DNA of 64,000 bases from Bacteroidia bacterium (GCA_020635905.1 JACJYV010000002.1:1337311-1401310); one strand, 5' to 3'; positions 34,865-43,863 are shown, counted from the stretch's first letter. The notes: generated from the sequence alone by a model not told the origin. Program-made: numbers and translations.

Positions 34865-36469
34865 TCAGGCAGTGGTCAATTCTTTTCTGCGGATGTACTC
34901 CTCGAAGCCAATCATTTTGTCCACCATACCCTCGGGAACCAGCTCAATCACGCGGTTGGCGACCGTATTCATGATCTGGAAGTCGTGGGAAGTGAAGATC
35001 ATGCAACCTTCAAATTCCTGCATCCCGTTGTTGAGGGCGGTAACAGATTCGAGGTCGAGGTGGTTGGTGGGTTCGTCGAGCAGGAGGAAATTGGGGTGGC
35101 TGAGCATGATGCGTGAAAGCATGCAACGCACTTTTTCGCCCCCGGAAAGGACCCCGCTATTTTTGTAAACTTCTTCTCCCGAGAAAAACATCCTGCCCAG
35201 GAAGCCGCGGATAAATTGTTCATCCTTTTCTTTCGAAAACTGGCGGAGCCAGTCGACCAGGTTGAGGTCATTTTCCCCGGTAAAAAACTCAGAGTTGTCG
35301 TTGGGCAGGTAACCCATCTGGATGGTTTGCCCCCACTCAATGGTGCCCGTGTCGGGTTGGGTTTTGCCTCCCAGCACATCAAATAGAGCCGTAATTGCAC
35401 CTGATTCCTTGCCAATGAGAGCGATTTTGTCTTCGCGTCCCATAGAGAAGGTGATATTGGAGAAAAGCAGGTCCCCGGCTTCGTTGCGTTTGCTGAGGTT
35501 GCTGACATGGAGAATTTGTCCCCCGGGTGCACGCTCAGGCTGGAATTTGATGAAAGGGTATTTGCGGCTGGAGGGTTGGATTTCGTCGAAATCCAGTTTT
35601 TCCAGAGCTTTTTTGCGGCTGGTGGCCTGCTTGGACTTGGAAGCGTTGGCGCTGAAGCGGGCCACGAATTCCTGCAATTCCTTTTTGCGGGCCTCGATCT
35701 TTTTGTTTTTCTGGTCACGCTGGCGGGCCACCAACTGACTTGATTCATACCAGAAGGTATAGTTACCCGTCACCATGCGAATCTTGGAAAAGTCAATATC
35801 CACCATGTGGGTGCAGACCATGTCCAGGAAATAACGGTCGTGTGAGACCAGGATCACGGTGTTTTTGAAATCTGCGAGGAAGTCGGCCAGCCAGGCAATG
35901 GTGCGGGCGTCCAGGTCGTTGGTAGGTTCATCGAGCAGCAGCAGGTCGGGCTCCCCAAAAAGGGCCTGGGCCAGCAGGACCTTCACCTTTTCTGCACCCG
36001 TCATGTCCTTCATGAGTTTGTGGTGCTTGTCGTCGGTAATGCCCATGTTGCTGAGCAATTCACCTGCGTCACTTTCCGCATTCCAGCCCCCCATTTCGCC
36101 AAATTTTTCCTCCAGTTCAGCGGCCCGCAGGTAGTCTGCCTCGTCCGCATCGGGATTCATGTAAATGGCGTTTTTATCCTCCATGATCTGCATGAGCTTG
36201 GAGTGACCCATGATCACGGTTTTCAGCACTTCCTCTTCCTCATACTCAAAGTGATCCTGCTTGAGTACTGCCATGCGTACATCTTTGTCGAGGGCCACAT
36301 GGCCGCGCGAAGGGTCGATTTCGCCGGTCAGGATTTTGAGAAATGTGGATTTCCCGGCTCCGTTGGCGCCAATTACCCCGTAGCAGTTGCCACGGGTAAA
36401 TTTCAGGTTGACGTCGTCAAAGAGGACTCTTTTTCCGTATTGCAGGCCGATGTCGCTGACTGTGAGCAT
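34865..36469 (-). CDS. ABC-F family ATPase (ribosome-associated), second ATP site degenerate
   Basis: 534 aa from ATG 36469; longer in-frame starts add an unlikely N-terminus. Two ABC domains are joined by a charged linker (about 245-300). NBD1 has Walker A GANGAGKST (34-42), signature MTGAEK (156-161), Walker B LLLLDEPTNDLD and VSHDRYF. NBD2 has GKESGAIT (353-360) where a P-loop should be, with Ile in place of the Lys, then canonical LSGGEK (441-446), LLLDEPTNHLD and SHD. One composite site (NBD1 Walker A with NBD2 signature) is intact; the other lacks both key motifs. The architecture is YbiT-like. ABC-F proteins act on the ribosome, as translation factors or antibiotic protection. Confidence 0.93.
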   Translation of the reverse strand: MLTVSDIGLQYGKRVLFDDVNLKFTRGNCYGVIGANGAGKSTFLKILTGEIDPSRGHVALDKDVRMAVLKQDHFEYEEEEVLKTVIMGHSKLMQIMEDKNAIYMNPDADEADYLRAAELEEKFGEMGGWNAESDAGELLSNMGITDDKHHKLMKDMTGAEKVKVLLAQALFGEPDLLLLDEPTNDLDARTIAWLADFLADFKNTVILVSHDRYFLDMVCTHMVDIDFSKIRMVTGNYTFWYESSQLVARQRDQKNKKIEARKKELQEFVARFSANASKSKQATSRKKALEKLDFDEIQPSSRKYPFIKFQPERAPGGQILHVSNLSKRNEAGDLLFSNITFSMGREDKIALIGKESGAITALFDVLGGKTQPDTGTIEWGQTIQMGYLPNDNSEFFTGENDLNLVDWLRQFSKEKDEQFIRGFLGRMFFSGEEVYKNSGVLSGGEKVRCMLSRIMLSHPNFLLLDEPTNHLDLESVTALNNGMQEFEGCMIFTSHDFQIMNTVANRVIELVPEGMVDKMIGFEEYIRRKELTTA

Positions 36470-36523
36470 AGTTTTTGCTTTAATTTGAAAGAATTGGCGA
36501 GTGCCGCCCCACCTTTTGGACCG

Positions 36524-36531
36524 CAAAATTA
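36524..36531 (-). promoter_or_regulatory. Candidate -7 element for the ABC-F gene (TAATTTTG)
   Basis: An exact TAnnTTTG match on the minus strand, about 55 bases before the start codon. No good -33 TTTG is seen at the expected spacing. Confidence 0.45.
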
Positions 36532-36583
36532 CGATTAATGATTGGGAATTCCTTGGGGAATGGTTTTTATAATTGGGAACAGG

Positions 36584-37645
36584 TTATTCTCTGACCTTTT
36601 CTCCTGTCTCCATTTTCTGCAAAAATTTGCGCGCCACCAGCGAGGTGAAAAGTCGGGCGCCTTTTTCATTCAGGTGCTCTTTGTCAAAATGATATTGGGT
36701 TTGGTATAATTCGGGATATTCGCGGGGATCGTTGAAATTGAGGAGGTTGGAGGACGGAATTTGCCGGGTCAGGGCCGAAAATCCCTGCAATGCGGGTGGG
36801 TAAAGAATCAACAGCTTCACTTCCCGGGCTTCAGCCCGGCTGATCAGATCCAGAAGTTTATCCAGATAAACCCGGCTGTACACCTCAGGCAGATAATCTG
36901 CCTTTTCGATTTCCAGTCTCTTTTCGAGAGCCAGCAGGTTTTTATTTTTATTAGGTTGGTCAAACCTTCTTTGTAATCCCTTTTGCTGCTCAGGTTTCCC
37001 CCTGACCATTTCCTGATCCAAAGCATAAAACCCATTCCCCAGTGGACCCATAATCAGCGGCGTATCCAGGGCCAGACTGTCGTCCGTGTAGGTCAGCAAC
37101 TCCTTCAGCATGCCTGTTTTCAGGGTTTTGTGCAGGAAAGCACGGGTATAATTGGGGATTTTGTCTGGTTTGCGAAGCTCCTGAAAGTAATCGCGGATGA
37201 AAAGGTACTGACCCGTGGAAAGTGGGTAAGTTCGACGGGTGTCCAGCTTTTCGGGAGGCGCCATGTGCTGAATGGCCTGCAATTCAAAAATGATCACCAT
37301 GCCCGGACTCAGGTTGTCTTCCAGGAGATGCTCCAGAAAATAGAAATTTTCTGGCGGCAGGAAGCCGGGCACTCCCAGATTCATGGATTTGCGGTGGGTC
37401 AGCGAATCGAAAACCATGGGATCAAGTTGGCGATACACCCGGCTGGAGCCCACAAACCAGGTGTCATATTCATTCCAATGCTTTTTGGTATAGATCATTT
37501 TGGTCCGCAGCATGAAATCGCCCCAATAATACGGCACCCGCCATTCTGTCGCCTGCAACAGGAGGAAAAGGATTATCACCAGCCCCGTCAGCCAGGCCAA
37601 CCACTTAAAAAGTCGCTTTTTCAGGATTTTATTCAGGGGGTTCAC
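36584..37645 (-). CDS. SGNH-like single-pass membrane protein
   Basis: 353 aa. One N-terminal transmembrane segment (about 14-31, WLAWLTGLVIILFLLLQ) leaves the rest outside the cytoplasm. The motifs WFVGSSRVYRQLDP (Ser, block I-like) and HFDKEHLNEKGARLF (DxxH, block V-like) are placed as in SGNH/GDSL-type proteins related to polysaccharide O-acylation accessory factors (DltD/AlgX-like). A role in acylating a surface polymer is possible, but no MBOAT partner gene is adjacent. It sits behind the ABC-F gene on the same strand with its own gap. Confidence 0.7.
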   Translation of the reverse strand: MNPLNKILKKRLFKWLAWLTGLVIILFLLLQATEWRVPYYWGDFMLRTKMIYTKKHWNEYDTWFVGSSRVYRQLDPMVFDSLTHRKSMNLGVPGFLPPENFYFLEHLLEDNLSPGMVIIFELQAIQHMAPPEKLDTRRTYPLSTGQYLFIRDYFQELRKPDKIPNYTRAFLHKTLKTGMLKELLTYTDDSLALDTPLIMGPLGNGFYALDQEMVRGKPEQQKGLQRRFDQPNKNKNLLALEKRLEIEKADYLPEVYSRVYLDKLLDLISRAEAREVKLLILYPPALQGFSALTRQIPSSNLLNFNDPREYPELYQTQYHFDKEHLNEKGARLFTSLVARKFLQKMETGEKVRE

Positions 37646-38175
37646 ATTCGAAATTAATTATTTCAGGAGTGATTTCAAAAGGGAGGAAACGGGGTGTATG
37701 AATTCTCTTGTCATAGGCCCTGACTCCTTCACGCGCGTAAGCTTTTGGTGAGAATGAGCTTAATTGGTTGGAAATCCTGTCGGGAATGGTTTGGGAAAGG
37801 CAAGGAATTAGCCAGTTTACGCGAATAGCCCCCGCGGGGCGTATCCTGGGTAGAACAAGCAGATGAGGAAAAAAGCCCTGGAGGGGCGAATCCTGAACTC
37901 ATCCCAGGGAGGAGCCGCCCCTCTGGGGCTCAATTTTCGGGAAGAAACTTCCCTACCCAGGAGACGCACCTCTGGTGCTTATTTTCCTTGTGGATTAGAA
38001 ATCTTTTACCCGGAAATTTACATCCTTTTCCCTGACGAGCTTTAACCTTATTTCTAGCCCGAACCTCCAAACTCTGTGTCCTCTTTTTTGTTTGTATTCT
38101 GGTTCTCCGTGAACTCCGTGGTAAAAATGCATTCCATCTCTCTCAAAAATCCCAATTTCTCCCGAAATTCACCCC
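37646..38175. repeat. Intergenic region with interspersed GC-palindrome repeats
   Basis: No convincing gene. The stretch 37825-37980 has short palindromes in an otherwise AT-rich gap (gcccccgcggggcg near 37826, ggaggggcga, cgcccctctggggct near 37915, cacctctggtgct near 37966). These resemble the small interspersed repeats common between genes in Bacteroidota. A further tract, 'actctgtgtcctc...ctccgtgaactccgtggta' (about 38070-38125), belongs to another interspersed family seen again at 58.8-59.2 kb. Confidence 0.5.
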
Positions 38176-38601
38176 GTGAACAAATTTCAAAACGTCGATT
38201 TTGGCTCGGTGGAGGAGTTTTTGGATTTTCTGCCAGACCATGAACGGGCCATCACAGAACTGCTTCGCAGTCTGGTGCTGGAATGCGTGCCAGAGGCCAA
38301 AGAAAAGCTGAGTTTCAACGTGCCGTTTTATCACCGTCATTACAGCCTGGCCTTTATCTGGCCGGGCTCTGTACAGTGGGGCGCCCAACCCCGCGAAGGC
38401 GTGCAGCTGGGCTTCGCCCAGGGTTATCTGATCGAAGACGATCTTCACTGGCTCGAACGCGGCACCCGCAAGCAGGTTTACTGGAAGACTTTTTACCAGA
38501 TGAAAGAGATTGATCCCGACCTGGTGCGGGCCTATCTTTATGCCGCGGTGGAGATTGACGGGGAATTGTGGCGCCAGAAAAATGCATCCCGCAAAAAATG
38601 A
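38176..38601 (+). CDS. DUF1801 domain protein
   Basis: 141 aa, probably from GTG 38176, since no ATG precedes the conserved region. The pattern SVEEFLDFLPDHERAITELL, LSFNVPFYHRHYSLAFI and QLGFAQGYLIEDDLHWLERG is that of the DUF1801 (YdhG/iron-chaperone-like) fold, a small cytoplasmic family of poorly known function. A lysine-rich tail (NASRKK) closes it. A GC hairpin follows the stop immediately. Confidence 0.8.
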   Translation: MNKFQNVDFGSVEEFLDFLPDHERAITELLRSLVLECVPEAKEKLSFNVPFYHRHYSLAFIWPGSVQWGAQPREGVQLGFAQGYLIEDDLHWLERGTRKQVYWKTFYQMKEIDPDLVRAYLYAAVEIDGELWRQKNASRKK

Positions 38602-38630
38602 GCAGGCGCCCGGTTTCCCGCAGCGCCTGC
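38602..38630. terminator. GC hairpin between convergent genes
   Basis: GCAGGCGC (38602-38609) pairs with GCGCCTGC (38623-38630) across a 13-nt loop, starting at the base after the DUF1801 stop codon. No clear U-run follows, so termination efficiency is uncertain. Confidence 0.55.
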
Positions 38631-38660
38631 CTCTAAATTCCAACCTCAATAAAGTTTACC

Positions 38661-39041
38661 TCAGGCCGTGATCTTCCAGTTTTCCACCTGGTAGTATTTT
38701 TTCTCCTCAGAGATGTGGGAGGTCCCGACAATGCGAAACCAGTTGTCATACAGCTGCACATTGAAAGGGCGCTCTGCTCCATCGTCGGTTTTCATGCCCC
38801 ATTCAATTTTTTCCGTGAAGAAAAGGTTTCCCTCGGAATCCAGAAAAGAGACAGTCCAGTAGTCTTCGCCGTGATGGAAAGTCTTAACCTCAAAGGTGCC
38901 GGAAGAGCCATTTTTTCCAATGAAATTGGCCGTGTTGGTCGTCACGCCTGACTCCTCATTATAATGCTGGACAGATGCGTTTGAAATGCTACCATCAGTT
39001 TTATTCTCGATGATAAATTTGCCTGAATATGATTTGCTCAT
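38661..39041 (-). CDS. Small beta-rich cytoplasmic protein of unknown function
   Basis: 126 aa without a signal peptide, predicted to be an all-beta sandwich from alternating hydrophobic strands (SGKFIIENKTDGSISNASV, YWTVSFLDSEGNLFF, FNVQLYDNWFRIVG). It ends YYQVENWKITA. The composition recalls small lectin-like or hemolysin-like proteins, but I cannot name a family. It is part of a same-strand run of three genes (41210 down to 38661) separated by gaps of 50-105 bases that may share a transcript. Confidence 0.7.
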   Translation of the reverse strand: MSKSYSGKFIIENKTDGSISNASVQHYNEESGVTTNTANFIGKNGSSGTFEVKTFHHGEDYWTVSFLDSEGNLFFTEKIEWGMKTDDGAERPFNVQLYDNWFRIVGTSHISEEKKYYQVENWKITA

Positions 39042-39094
39042 AATTGAAAATGATTTATGGTTAAAAAATGAATGGTTAAAGTTTGATTAGCTGC

Positions 39095-39895
39095 TCAGGA
39101 AACGCTGAACCTGGGTACGGGAATTTTGACCGTCAGCGATTTCCATTCGATTGCCCGTTGGAGTTTCTTTTGCAATAACCCGGCAAAGCCCTTCAGGTAA
39201 GTTTTGGCCGTGAGGGGCACCAGCATCAGCATGCCATTTCCTTTGGCATAGTCGGGATTGTGCTGCAGGTAATACTGAATCCAGGGGTCCTTGCGGCTGG
39301 CGATGCGGTCGGCCAGCACCTGGCTTTCCTTCACCTGCCAGCCTACTTTGCAGGTAAATTCGCTGCCCGTTTCAGCGGACTGGATGTGGAGGCGCTCTTT
39401 GAGAAAATCAAAAGTGCTTTTGATTTTGGCTGGCATTTGTTTTTCAGGGTGCGGCCAGACCTCGGGCAACTGGGCCAGGCCCAGGCGATAAGGCGTGGGG
39501 TGTACTGGCGTAGCCAGGAAGTAAGCCTTGCGGCCCGGGTGCCGCAGTTGAAAGGCAAAAGCATTTTTGATGAGCGTGGGCAGGGTCAGGTTGTAGCGGC
39601 GGTAATTGGGCAGAAAGCCTACTTCTGTGCGAATCACATAGGGATCGCGGCGTGATTTTCCGGTCTCAAAAACCTGAAAGCTCATGTAGCCAGCGTCGTT
39701 GCCTTCCTGGTCCTGGTAAAGACGGATGCGGGTGAGTTTTGAGTTGGGCTCAATGACATATTTGCGAAAATCTGCTTTGGATACGCCCTGGAAGATCTGC
39801 TGGTGGATCAGGTAGAGGCGGTCGGTTAAATCAGCTTTTTCGGGGTTGGAGAGGGTTGCAGGGTGAATGATCTGGATGTTGAATGGAGATTTCAT
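39095..39895 (-). CDS. Hypothetical protein, possibly GNAT-like
   Basis: 266 aa from ATG 39895 (MKSPFNIQII); an upstream ATG at 39964 would prepend a proline/glycine-rich, unlikely segment. The first 150 residues alternate strands and helices (RLYLIHQQIFQG, RIRLYQDQEGNDAGYMSFQV, VIRTEVGFLPNYRRYNLTLP), in a way compatible with a GNAT acyltransferase fold, but I see no firm acyl-CoA loop. The C-terminus is basic. No signal peptide. The partner of its same-strand neighbours is unknown. Confidence 0.7.
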   Translation of the reverse strand: MKSPFNIQIIHPATLSNPEKADLTDRLYLIHQQIFQGVSKADFRKYVIEPNSKLTRIRLYQDQEGNDAGYMSFQVFETGKSRRDPYVIRTEVGFLPNYRRYNLTLPTLIKNAFAFQLRHPGRKAYFLATPVHPTPYRLGLAQLPEVWPHPEKQMPAKIKSTFDFLKERLHIQSAETGSEFTCKVGWQVKESQVLADRIASRKDPWIQYYLQHNPDYAKGNGMLMLVPLTAKTYLKGFAGLLQKKLQRAIEWKSLTVKIPVPRFSVS

Positions 39896-39998
39896 GGTGT
39901 TATTTTTTAAAAAGTTGAGGCATGGTTTTCCCCGGCCACCCCAAAGGGGCGGCAGAGAAAACATGGAAATTGTTATTCAGAGGTTTTTAGGGAGTGAT

Positions 39999-41210
39999 TT
40001 ATCTGAAGAGGTTTTTGAAGAAGGCGACGATCTTGTCGATGAGCTTTTCAAACCAGGATTTTGAATCCTCAGGGATGGTTTGATTCTGTTCGGCTGAGTC
40101 CTCACTTTGGGTATTTCCACCTTGCGGGTCTGGCTCTGGCAAGATTTCTTCCACATAATCAATGCCTACGCCTTCATTTTGAGCATTATGGGGCGAAGTC
40201 ACCTTGGTTATGCCCGTAATTTTGAACCCAACGTAGCCATCAGTTTCCTGGGTTGCCAGGCCAAATCCAACTTCAAGCACATAAAAGTTGAGGTCATCTT
40301 TGTGCACAGCACCCAGTTTGGTGATTTGGGCAGGATTTTCATCGACAAAATAACAAAATGTGAAAGCGGGGTCACCCGGGCGCCCGGCCACTTCTTCCAC
40401 GTGATAAAAACAGCGAAAGGTGGTTTTTAAGTCTCCACCTGAAACTTCAACCTTTACCCCGTGAATAGTTCCGTTTTTGATTTTCTCAAGGTCACTGACC
40501 ATGGGCATGGGTTTGGTTTCGATTTCCACCTTTTCATTTGCCTTCAATTCCAGTCCTGGAAATTCACCTCCAACCACTTGCCGGGCCAAACTGACAGGAA
40601 GCTGTGCCGGGGACAGACCGGCTGGATTAAGGGTCGCAAAATGAATGGACGTCTCGGGCTTGGGATCGATGATGATATCCCCGATTACGAGTCCACCATC
40701 TTTGTTATTGGTGATTTCAATTGAAATGACTTTTTCATCAAATGGTCTGACCTGCTGAATTTGGGCATCATTTACCTGATTCGCTGAATTTTGGTAATCT
40801 TCAGGACCCACGATGTAATATTTCAATCCACGGGGATCATCGGGCTGAAATTCGCTGCTCAAAAAGAAAAAATATACCTCCCAAAGCACAAATCCACTAT
40901 TGGGATTTTTTTGTACCGCGGGCCATTTATAGGTTGTAAAATAATCCCTTATTTCAAACCTGAAGCCATTTCTCCAATCCGCTTCACTGTTTAGTACCGG
41001 GATATCCCCTGATACGTCCCCAGCCTTTTGAATTTCCCAAATGCCATTGGGTCCGTCCAGATTCAGGGAGGATAAATCTCTGGTCGTGTATTCATCAAAA
41101 AAGAGAATTGATTCTCCACCTTCTACGTTGGGGTAGGAGAGCCTTTTTACTTTCCAGGAGTGGTTTCGGATTCTGACCGCGTTGTACCCACTGGGCATTG
41201 TTTCTGACAT
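39999..41210 (-). CDS. 403-aa protein with amphipathic C-terminal helix
   Basis: No signal peptide. The body (about 1-345) is beta-rich (GYNAVRIRNHSWKVKRLSYP, VLWEVYFFFLSSEF, FCYFVDENPAQITKLGAV). An acidic, low-complexity spacer follows (about 350-382, rich in E, P, Q, S and D). The last 20 residues, SWFEKLIDKIVAFFKNLFR, form a strongly amphipathic basic helix, as in membrane-binding or membrane-disrupting peptides. No family is recognised. A candidate promoter lies 38 bases upstream. It may be exported by a route without a Sec signal or may be a peripheral membrane protein. Confidence 0.75.
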   Translation of the reverse strand: MSETMPSGYNAVRIRNHSWKVKRLSYPNVEGGESILFFDEYTTRDLSSLNLDGPNGIWEIQKAGDVSGDIPVLNSEADWRNGFRFEIRDYFTTYKWPAVQKNPNSGFVLWEVYFFFLSSEFQPDDPRGLKYYIVGPEDYQNSANQVNDAQIQQVRPFDEKVISIEITNNKDGGLVIGDIIIDPKPETSIHFATLNPAGLSPAQLPVSLARQVVGGEFPGLELKANEKVEIETKPMPMVSDLEKIKNGTIHGVKVEVSGGDLKTTFRCFYHVEEVAGRPGDPAFTFCYFVDENPAQITKLGAVHKDDLNFYVLEVGFGLATQETDGYVGFKITGITKVTSPHNAQNEGVGIDYVEEILPEPDPQGGNTQSEDSAEQNQTIPEDSKSWFEKLIDKIVAFFKNLFR

Positions 41211-41247
41211 AGTTTTTGAGTTATTGGAGTGGAATTTAATTACATCT

Positions 41248-41255
41248 CAAAAGTA
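41248..41255 (-). promoter_or_regulatory. Candidate -7 element (TACTTTTG)
   Basis: Exact TAnnTTTG match on the minus strand, giving a leader of about 30 nt for the 41210 gene. No matching -33 TTTG at standard spacing. Confidence 0.4.
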
Positions 41256-41378
41256 ACTATATGAATCGGGCAATGCGTACAATAAATTTCAAATTATTTC
41301 ATCTCTAAAATGAATATTATGATTTAATTTGGGTTTTTTATTGATTTTGGGTGGGAATTTATTTCACTTCTAACATAA

Positions 41379-42911
41379 ATGGAACAAGGAAAGGAATTGT
41401 TTTTTCTGATCAAAAGCCTGAAAAAATCTGAGAAAAGGTATTTCAAGCGCTTCTCAGAATTTGGTTCAGGCAAAAAAACCACCCAATCCACCCAGCTTTT
41501 CGACCTGATTGAAAAGATGGATTCCTGGAATGAATCTCAATTAGAGGCCAGTCTGCCTGCGGGCATGCTCCCCAACCAATTGCCCGTATTGCAAACCCGC
41601 CTTTTTGAGTTGATCCTGCGCACCTTGCGCATGACCCAGGACCCGGAAGACATCGACCGGCAGCTTCGCCTTTTGCTGGCCGACATCGAAATTCTGCTGG
41701 AAAGGGAAATCTATCCTGCGGCAGAGAAAAAACTGCGCAAGGCCATCCTGCTGGCCCAAAAGTTTGGGCGCAAGGAAATTCTGCTGGAATTATACCGCCA
41801 GGAATACAACCTCTTTCTGACTTCCAATCAGCCTGGCACGGATCAAAAGGCACTGAATCAACTGCCCGAACGCATCAAGACTGCCCAAAGCCTGCTGGAG
41901 CTGACCCGCGCGGAAGCGTACGAAGCAACCTCAAAATTGCGGCTGCGCAATAAATCACGCAAAGAAGCCCTTCTCTTTGACCCCATGCTGGAGGAATTTC
42001 AGGCGGAATCTCTGCTCATCCAGGTTTCCAGCGAACCTGAATTCAGAACCTGGAGCTTCATACTACGGGGGTTGGCCCTTGAAAAATACAATCAGGGCGA
42101 TTTGCGCAAGGCTTTTGATTCATTTTCGAAATTACTGGAAGCCTGGGAGAGCCGCCCCGAATGGATCGGGCAACATGCTGAGGATTTTTTCTCCATTCTC
42201 AATAATTACCTGGGCTTTGCAATCTGGCTGGGAGAGGAAAAACTGTTCATGGAAAAAATCAGGTCCCTGGATGGATTGAGCATGAAAAAGGCGAACCAGC
42301 AAACTGAAGTAGAATTTATTTTACTGACCAAAGAACTGAGTTTCAGCATCAATTTTCGGGGATTTGAGGAAGGCATGAAAGCAGTGGAAAAGGCAGGCTT
42401 CTGGCTGGATCAACAAAATACCCTTGCCGTGGCCCACGATTTGAGTATCAGCTATAATTGCATTTCATTTTTGTTTATGCACGGGGAATTTCGGCTGGCT
42501 CACCGCTGGCTTTTGCGCATTCTGAACGCCCCCGGGAAATCTGAGCGAAAAGACATCCGCGAATTTGCCCGGGTTTTTCAAATTCTCCTTCAGTTTGAGT
42601 TGGGCAACCCCGATTTGCAGGAATATTTGCTTCGCTCCTCCCAAAGATATTTCCAGCGCAACGACCAATACAGTGACCTGGAACGACTGCTGATCACCTT
42701 TTTTAAGAATCAGGAGAAAACCATGCCCGGATCATTTGAGGAAATGGAAGCCCTGAGGGGTTTGCAGAAGGGGCTGGTTGATCTCAGGGCACAAAACAAA
42801 GGACTTCCGTTGCTCGGCGAAAATGAATTGAGCTACTGGATCGAAAGTAAACTCAGGGGAATGAAAATCCGTGATTATTTTGAGGAGTTGAAAAAACAAA
42901 ATTCCTCCTGA
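41379..42911 (+). CDS. Helical-repeat (TPR-like) cytoplasmic protein
   Basis: 510 aa, nearly all alpha-helical, with repeated amphipathic helix pairs of TPR-like spacing (DRQLRLLLADIEILLEREIY, AAEKKLRKAILLAQKFGRKE, AFDSFSKLLEAWESRP). The N-terminus (ELFFLIKSLKKSEKRYFKRF) is a signature I associate with a Bacteroidota-restricted family of unknown role. No signal peptide or catalytic motif. A scaffold or interaction function is inferred. It is divergent from the 41210 gene and 57 bases upstream of psd, which has its own promoter. Confidence 0.8.
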   Translation: MEQGKELFFLIKSLKKSEKRYFKRFSEFGSGKKTTQSTQLFDLIEKMDSWNESQLEASLPAGMLPNQLPVLQTRLFELILRTLRMTQDPEDIDRQLRLLLADIEILLEREIYPAAEKKLRKAILLAQKFGRKEILLELYRQEYNLFLTSNQPGTDQKALNQLPERIKTAQSLLELTRAEAYEATSKLRLRNKSRKEALLFDPMLEEFQAESLLIQVSSEPEFRTWSFILRGLALEKYNQGDLRKAFDSFSKLLEAWESRPEWIGQHAEDFFSILNNYLGFAIWLGEEKLFMEKIRSLDGLSMKKANQQTEVEFILLTKELSFSINFRGFEEGMKAVEKAGFWLDQQNTLAVAHDLSISYNCISFLFMHGEFRLAHRWLLRILNAPGKSERKDIREFARVFQILLQFELGNPDLQEYLLRSSQRYFQRNDQYSDLERLLITFFKNQEKTMPGSFEEMEALRGLQKGLVDLRAQNKGLPLLGENELSYWIESKLRGMKIRDYFEELKKQNSS

Positions 42912-42931
42912 CCTAAATCTCACATTATTTC

Positions 42932-42962
42932 TTTGTCCCAACCCAATTCATCCCTAATTTTG
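42932..42962 (+). promoter_or_regulatory. psd promoter, TTTG-N19-TAATTTTG
   Basis: TTTG at 42932-42935, a 19-base spacer and TAATTTTG at 42955-42962 match both Bacteroidota consensus elements with exact spacing. The ATG of psd is at 42969, six bases after the -7 element, where the transcription start should fall, so the message may be leaderless. Confidence 0.75.
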
Positions 42963-42968
42963 CCTTTC

Positions 42969-43856
42969 ATGGCAGACAAAATCATCTACATAGACCGGGA
43001 AACTGGCAAGGAAATCACGGAAAATGTGCCCGGCGGCAAAGCCCTGCGCTTCATGTACCACAATGCCTTCGGCAAACTCGGGCTGCATGCCGTGATCAAA
43101 CGCAAGCTGCTTTCGGGCATGGCGGGCCGCTACATGGACGCCAAACGCAGCCGCAGACACATTGCTCCCTTTCTGGAAAAGCACCAGCTCGATTTGTCTG
43201 ATTATGTGGTGCCTCAGGAAGGATTCCGCACCTTCAACGACTTTTTTTACCGCAAAGTCAAGCCGGGTGCCCGGCCCATTGGCGAAGGACTGGTTTCACC
43301 TGCCGACGGCAAGGTGGTGGCCTTTCAGCGCATTGAGGAAAACACCAAATTTTTCATCAAAGGTTTCGAATTCAGCCCTATAGACTTCCTGAAGGACAAA
43401 AAACTGGCTCACCACTACCACGGCGGGGCCATGGTCATTGTGCGGCTCGCTCCCGTGGATTATCACCGTTTTCACTTTCCTGCGGCCGGCAAAGCCGGCA
43501 AATCCGTGCTGATCAAAGGCAAATATTACAGCGTTTCGCCCATTGCCCTCAAAAACAGCCTCAAAATTTTCGTACAGAACATCCGCGAATACTGCCTGCT
43601 GGAAACGGCCGAATTTGGCAAGGTGATCATTTCTGAAGTGGGCGCCACCATGGTGGGCAGCATTGTACAAACCTACGAACCCGATTCCATGGTCGATAAG
43701 GGCCAGGAAAAAGGATATTTCGCCTTTGGCGGCTCCACTGTGGTGCTGCTCTTCGAGCCCGGCAAAGTGATCCTCGACCAGGATTTGCTCGATAATTCGG
43801 CCCGCGGCATAGAAATGCAGGTCAAAATGGGCGCCCGCATTGGAATGCCCGGGTGA
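42969..43856 (+). CDS. psd: Phosphatidylserine decarboxylase
   Basis: 295 aa from ATG 42969; an upstream TTG start at 42933 would overlap the promoter. It converts phosphatidylserine to phosphatidylethanolamine at the inner membrane with a pyruvoyl cofactor made by self-cleavage. Visible elements: FRTFNDFFYRKVKPGARPI, SPADGKVVAF with the conserved Asp, HYHGGAMVIVRLAPVDYHRF with the conserved His, and the cleavage motif GGST (FAFGGSTVVLLFE), cut before the Ser to give beta and alpha chains. The N-terminus lacks a long hydrophobic segment. It converges with the 43864 lipoprotein with seven bases between stops and no hairpin. Confidence 0.95.
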   Translation: MADKIIYIDRETGKEITENVPGGKALRFMYHNAFGKLGLHAVIKRKLLSGMAGRYMDAKRSRRHIAPFLEKHQLDLSDYVVPQEGFRTFNDFFYRKVKPGARPIGEGLVSPADGKVVAFQRIEENTKFFIKGFEFSPIDFLKDKKLAHHYHGGAMVIVRLAPVDYHRFHFPAAGKAGKSVLIKGKYYSVSPIALKNSLKIFVQNIREYCLLETAEFGKVIISEVGATMVGSIVQTYEPDSMVDKGQEKGYFAFGGSTVVLLFEPGKVILDQDLLDNSARGIEMQVKMGARIGMPG

Positions 43857-43863
43857 GTTCACA

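Noticed and set aside
37863..38045. Possible 60-aa protein in the 37.6-38.2 kb gap
   Set aside because: The frame is built from interspersed GC palindromes and has no protein-like features.
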